This document shows positions 61,575 through 64,000 of a stretch of DNA of 64,000 nt, piece after piece. The DNA is taken from NCBI GenBank assembly GCA_030062745.1, contig CP099839.1, forward strand, positions 39,977,891 to 40,041,890. The letters run 5' to 3'. A program made the position numbers and the translations under genes. The stretch comes from Capitulum mitella. Taxonomy: Eukaryota; Arthropoda; Thecostraca; Pollicipedomorpha; Pollicipedidae. Within the stretch, counting starts at the first letter, position 1; each line of letters starts with the position of its first letter. Below the pieces are notes generated by a model. That model ran no database searches and was not told the origin of the DNA. It saw only the letters and a program-made list of their open reading frames with translations.

Positions 61575-62855
61575 TATCTACATTGTAAATATCCGCGTGT
61601 AGATCTAGATGTAGATATGTACAGTGTAGATCTACGGCGCAAATACCGTCTTGACTATAGCTTCGTGGCTGTGGCTACGGTCCACCCTCGGCAGTCGCCG
61701 TGACTGGACGTCGTGACTAGTCGAAGAAGGTTCACAGCCGAAACGACTGCAAAATGCCCGGCTCTTGCCAGAGCCACCAAGTCTGCTGCACCATGCAATA
61801 CATCATGCCGCACGTCACCATCCAGCGGGCTGTCCGAGAATTTCAAAAGCATAGATAACTTAAAATGTACCATATCATTCAGACATACTGACATAATACG
61901 GAAACGTCTACACTGCTCAGCCGGCGCAATATTCACTAGTTACTCCTCACATGTTGCGCAGTTGCCGGCACCAGGCACCAGTGACGTCATCGCCCGGTGC
62001 TGAGCGTCTCGAAGATTAATGTAAAGCGCTGTGACGGTACTCCCATGATAACTGTCGATGTGCGGCTATCCTTTCTACCTACTCCCCTCATCACGAGCCA
62101 TGTGAGTCACGTGACCCGACAGCAGCGACAGGGACAGCGTTTGTCATCGAATACCCAAGACCGTTCTGCCTTCTCGAGACGTACGCAACCCAACCAGATT
62201 TCCAGCACCTGTTCATCATTCTGTTTTACATATTTTGACATCAAAACCATGCCCATGCTAGGTCAGGCCACGGGGATATGACGTCGTAAGTAAACACTTG
62301 CATGCATGTTTGCGCCTGTTCTGGCGGAGGCGCGAACGTGCTTCGTTTTTTGTTTTATAAAATTCGCGAATAGAATACATGAATTATTCGAAAATGCATG
62401 GAACACGGTCCCCTCCCCAAAAAAGCATACAATCGTGACACGTCAGCACTAGATATCATGCTAGGTCACATGCGTGTTGTCATCACATCGTGTTGTCATG
62501 ATGTCATCACAAGCGTGTTCTCGGTCACAGTTGGACTGATTTGCATTGTGGATGATAAAAGTGGTTACCGCTGACCTTCCCCATTCTTCAAGCCAGACAA
62601 GCAAATCTATATGCTCCTCTTAGCAAGGTTCGCCAAATGCAACGTGAGGTCATGTCAGGCCATATCATAAATAGATGTCAAAACGAAATGAAATGCAACA
62701 TTGCACGTGGACGCTCGTTCAGCAGTAGCAGAGAGCAATCATTTCTCCTAGCCAGAAAAAGAAAAATGACTGTCCTAACCTGGCCTGACCTTCAGTCGAT
62801 AAAGAACAGACAGCGCGGATTTAACTATCACAAAATGTCATTCCAGTTCTGTACT
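61575..62855. other. Non-coding stretch
   Basis: No gene recognised. TGTAGATCTA-like words recur at 61590-61635. A TGACGTCA octamer lies at 61982-61989. Confidence 0.4.
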
Positions 62856-62859
62856 TGAC

Positions 62860-63110
62860 GCAGTTAAGAATCTCAGCAAGTAATTATGGCCCTTTGTCAG
62901 GAAGAGTAATGCAACTTCATCTGACCTCACATAGACTGACCTTGACTGGATGAAAAGCAGGCAATGCAAAATTGATCATCAGAAGGTTTCACTTCCGTCC
63001 TTCTGTGACGTGGATCAAAATTGCAGCGAGTGAGTATCGACCTTTGGCATAAAGTACGACCAATATTTCACATCATCTAGGTTGACCTGGACCCGACCTT
63101 TTCTAATATA
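62860..63110. repeat. Possible diverged tandem duplication, unit about 150 bp
   Basis: The order CAGCAAGTAATTAT-GGCCCTTTG ... CATCTGACCT ... TGACCTTGACTGG near 62870-62955 is echoed by CAGCGAGTGAGTAT-CGACCTTTG ... CATCATCTAGG ... TGACCTGGACCC near 63022-63098. Similarity is weak and could be chance. Confidence 0.3.
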
Positions 63111-64000
63111 TTGGCATGCATCTGATGCAGAAAATCGTGACCTTTCGTCTGATAATCAGTTGAAACTGGAACACCAGTATTACCGATGATATGATGTACA
63201 AACGATGTCAGTTTTTCCGACGTCGTGTTATGCGTTTTACGTGACCTGTGACGTCATCATTCAAATGACCGGGACTAACATAGTACTTCCTGAATCGCAA
63301 GACTGAGGGTTATCGCATGGTGGTAAACCGGTTCATATACGACGGTTAGGTCCTGAGATAACAGGGGGGTGCCCTTTTCGACAGCCCTCAGGCGGGCTCA
63401 AGTATAAAAACACGTCAGGTGGTGCTGGTTTGATTTCAGAAAAATGCTTGGTATGTAAAATCACAATTTGAATGTCAAAATTTTCAGTTGGCTTTTGCAT
63501 GGAGTGCTCCGTACCAAAGTCATACGAAGCGACGGCCATGGTCATTCCAATATTTCATATAGGGCGAAACATTAAAAATATGGAAGATTGTAACAGCGAA
63601 AGTCTAAGCGATTCGCGCATACGTAGAAACAAAACACACGTCAAACAGTACCTGGAAAACCAAGTAACTTCCAATTATTTACTCTTCAAAACACAATTCT
63701 TTGCGCCTATGTATCTGGGCCTTGGCAATCAATCTAACCCTGATCTTGATCTTTATGTTTGTCCGATGGGCAGCCGGAGTTGAGGAATTGGATTTTGACA
63801 ACATTTAACCAGTAAAATAGAAAATTAAACATAAATAGAATCTATTCCCATAAAGGGATCCACAGGTTCAACGCAGTTTGCGCAACCTATCTTGACCTGA
63901 TCCCAGGTCATTTCACGGAGATCACCCAAGAGTTACGGAGACTGTCCCAGAAAAGTATATGTCTCCAAACAGCTTCGATCCCAATGTAAAACGAGCAAGT
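63111..64000. other. Non-coding flank
   Basis: No gene or element terminus recognised. A TGACGTCA octamer lies at 63249-63256, and AGGTCA-like words are frequent, as inside families A and B. Confidence 0.4.

Overview
The window reads as nuclear DNA of an animal, most likely an invertebrate and possibly an arthropod or other marine phylum. There are no operons or bacterial signals. Gene density is very low, microsatellites are frequent, GC/CpG-rich patches sit in AT-richer DNA, and non-LTR retrotransposon and DNA-transposon relics are common. The phylum is an inference; nothing here fixes it.

Only one intact protein-coding gene is convincing: a single-exon class A GPCR at 55176-57062, closest in recalled sequence to the GPR83 family, with a very long cytoplasmic tail containing a poly-glycine run. 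Its stop codon opens a 38-bp minisatellite. It lies in a CpG-rich block starting near 54790.

Layout. 1-9600 is non-coding, with a degenerate minisatellite, a TA microsatellite, CpG-rich patches, one TTAA-flanked element (5138-5790) and a tRNA-like Pol III box pair (near 8602-8675). 9628-10637 is a TTAA-type element (family B). 10640-29700 is largely featureless, with CpG patches, a composite CA/TA/TG/CG microsatellite (20371-20504) and perfect hairpins. 29700-50250 is the mobile-element zone. It holds four full copies of a ~1.2 kb TTAA-flanked non-autonomous element (family A), part of family B, family C (40996-41830), two broken non-LTR retrotransposons (about 32860-34290 and 45190-46811, minus strand) and a broken Crypton-type tyrosine recombinase (36640-37680). 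50250-54790 holds CRE octamers, a CpG patch and two minisatellites. 57172-64000 has no recognisable gene.

The most interesting observation is architectural. Families A, B, C and probably D differ in sequence, but all are bounded by TTAA with inverted termini. In each, one end carries the inner terminal motif displaced by 28 bp (27 in D) relative to the other end. That matches the known piggyBac end asymmetry (3-bp versus 31-bp spacer), so these look like a set of piggyBac-mobilised non-autonomous elements. Family A also carries a perfect DR1 nuclear-receptor-type site (AGGTCA-A-AGGTCA), kept in three of four copies.
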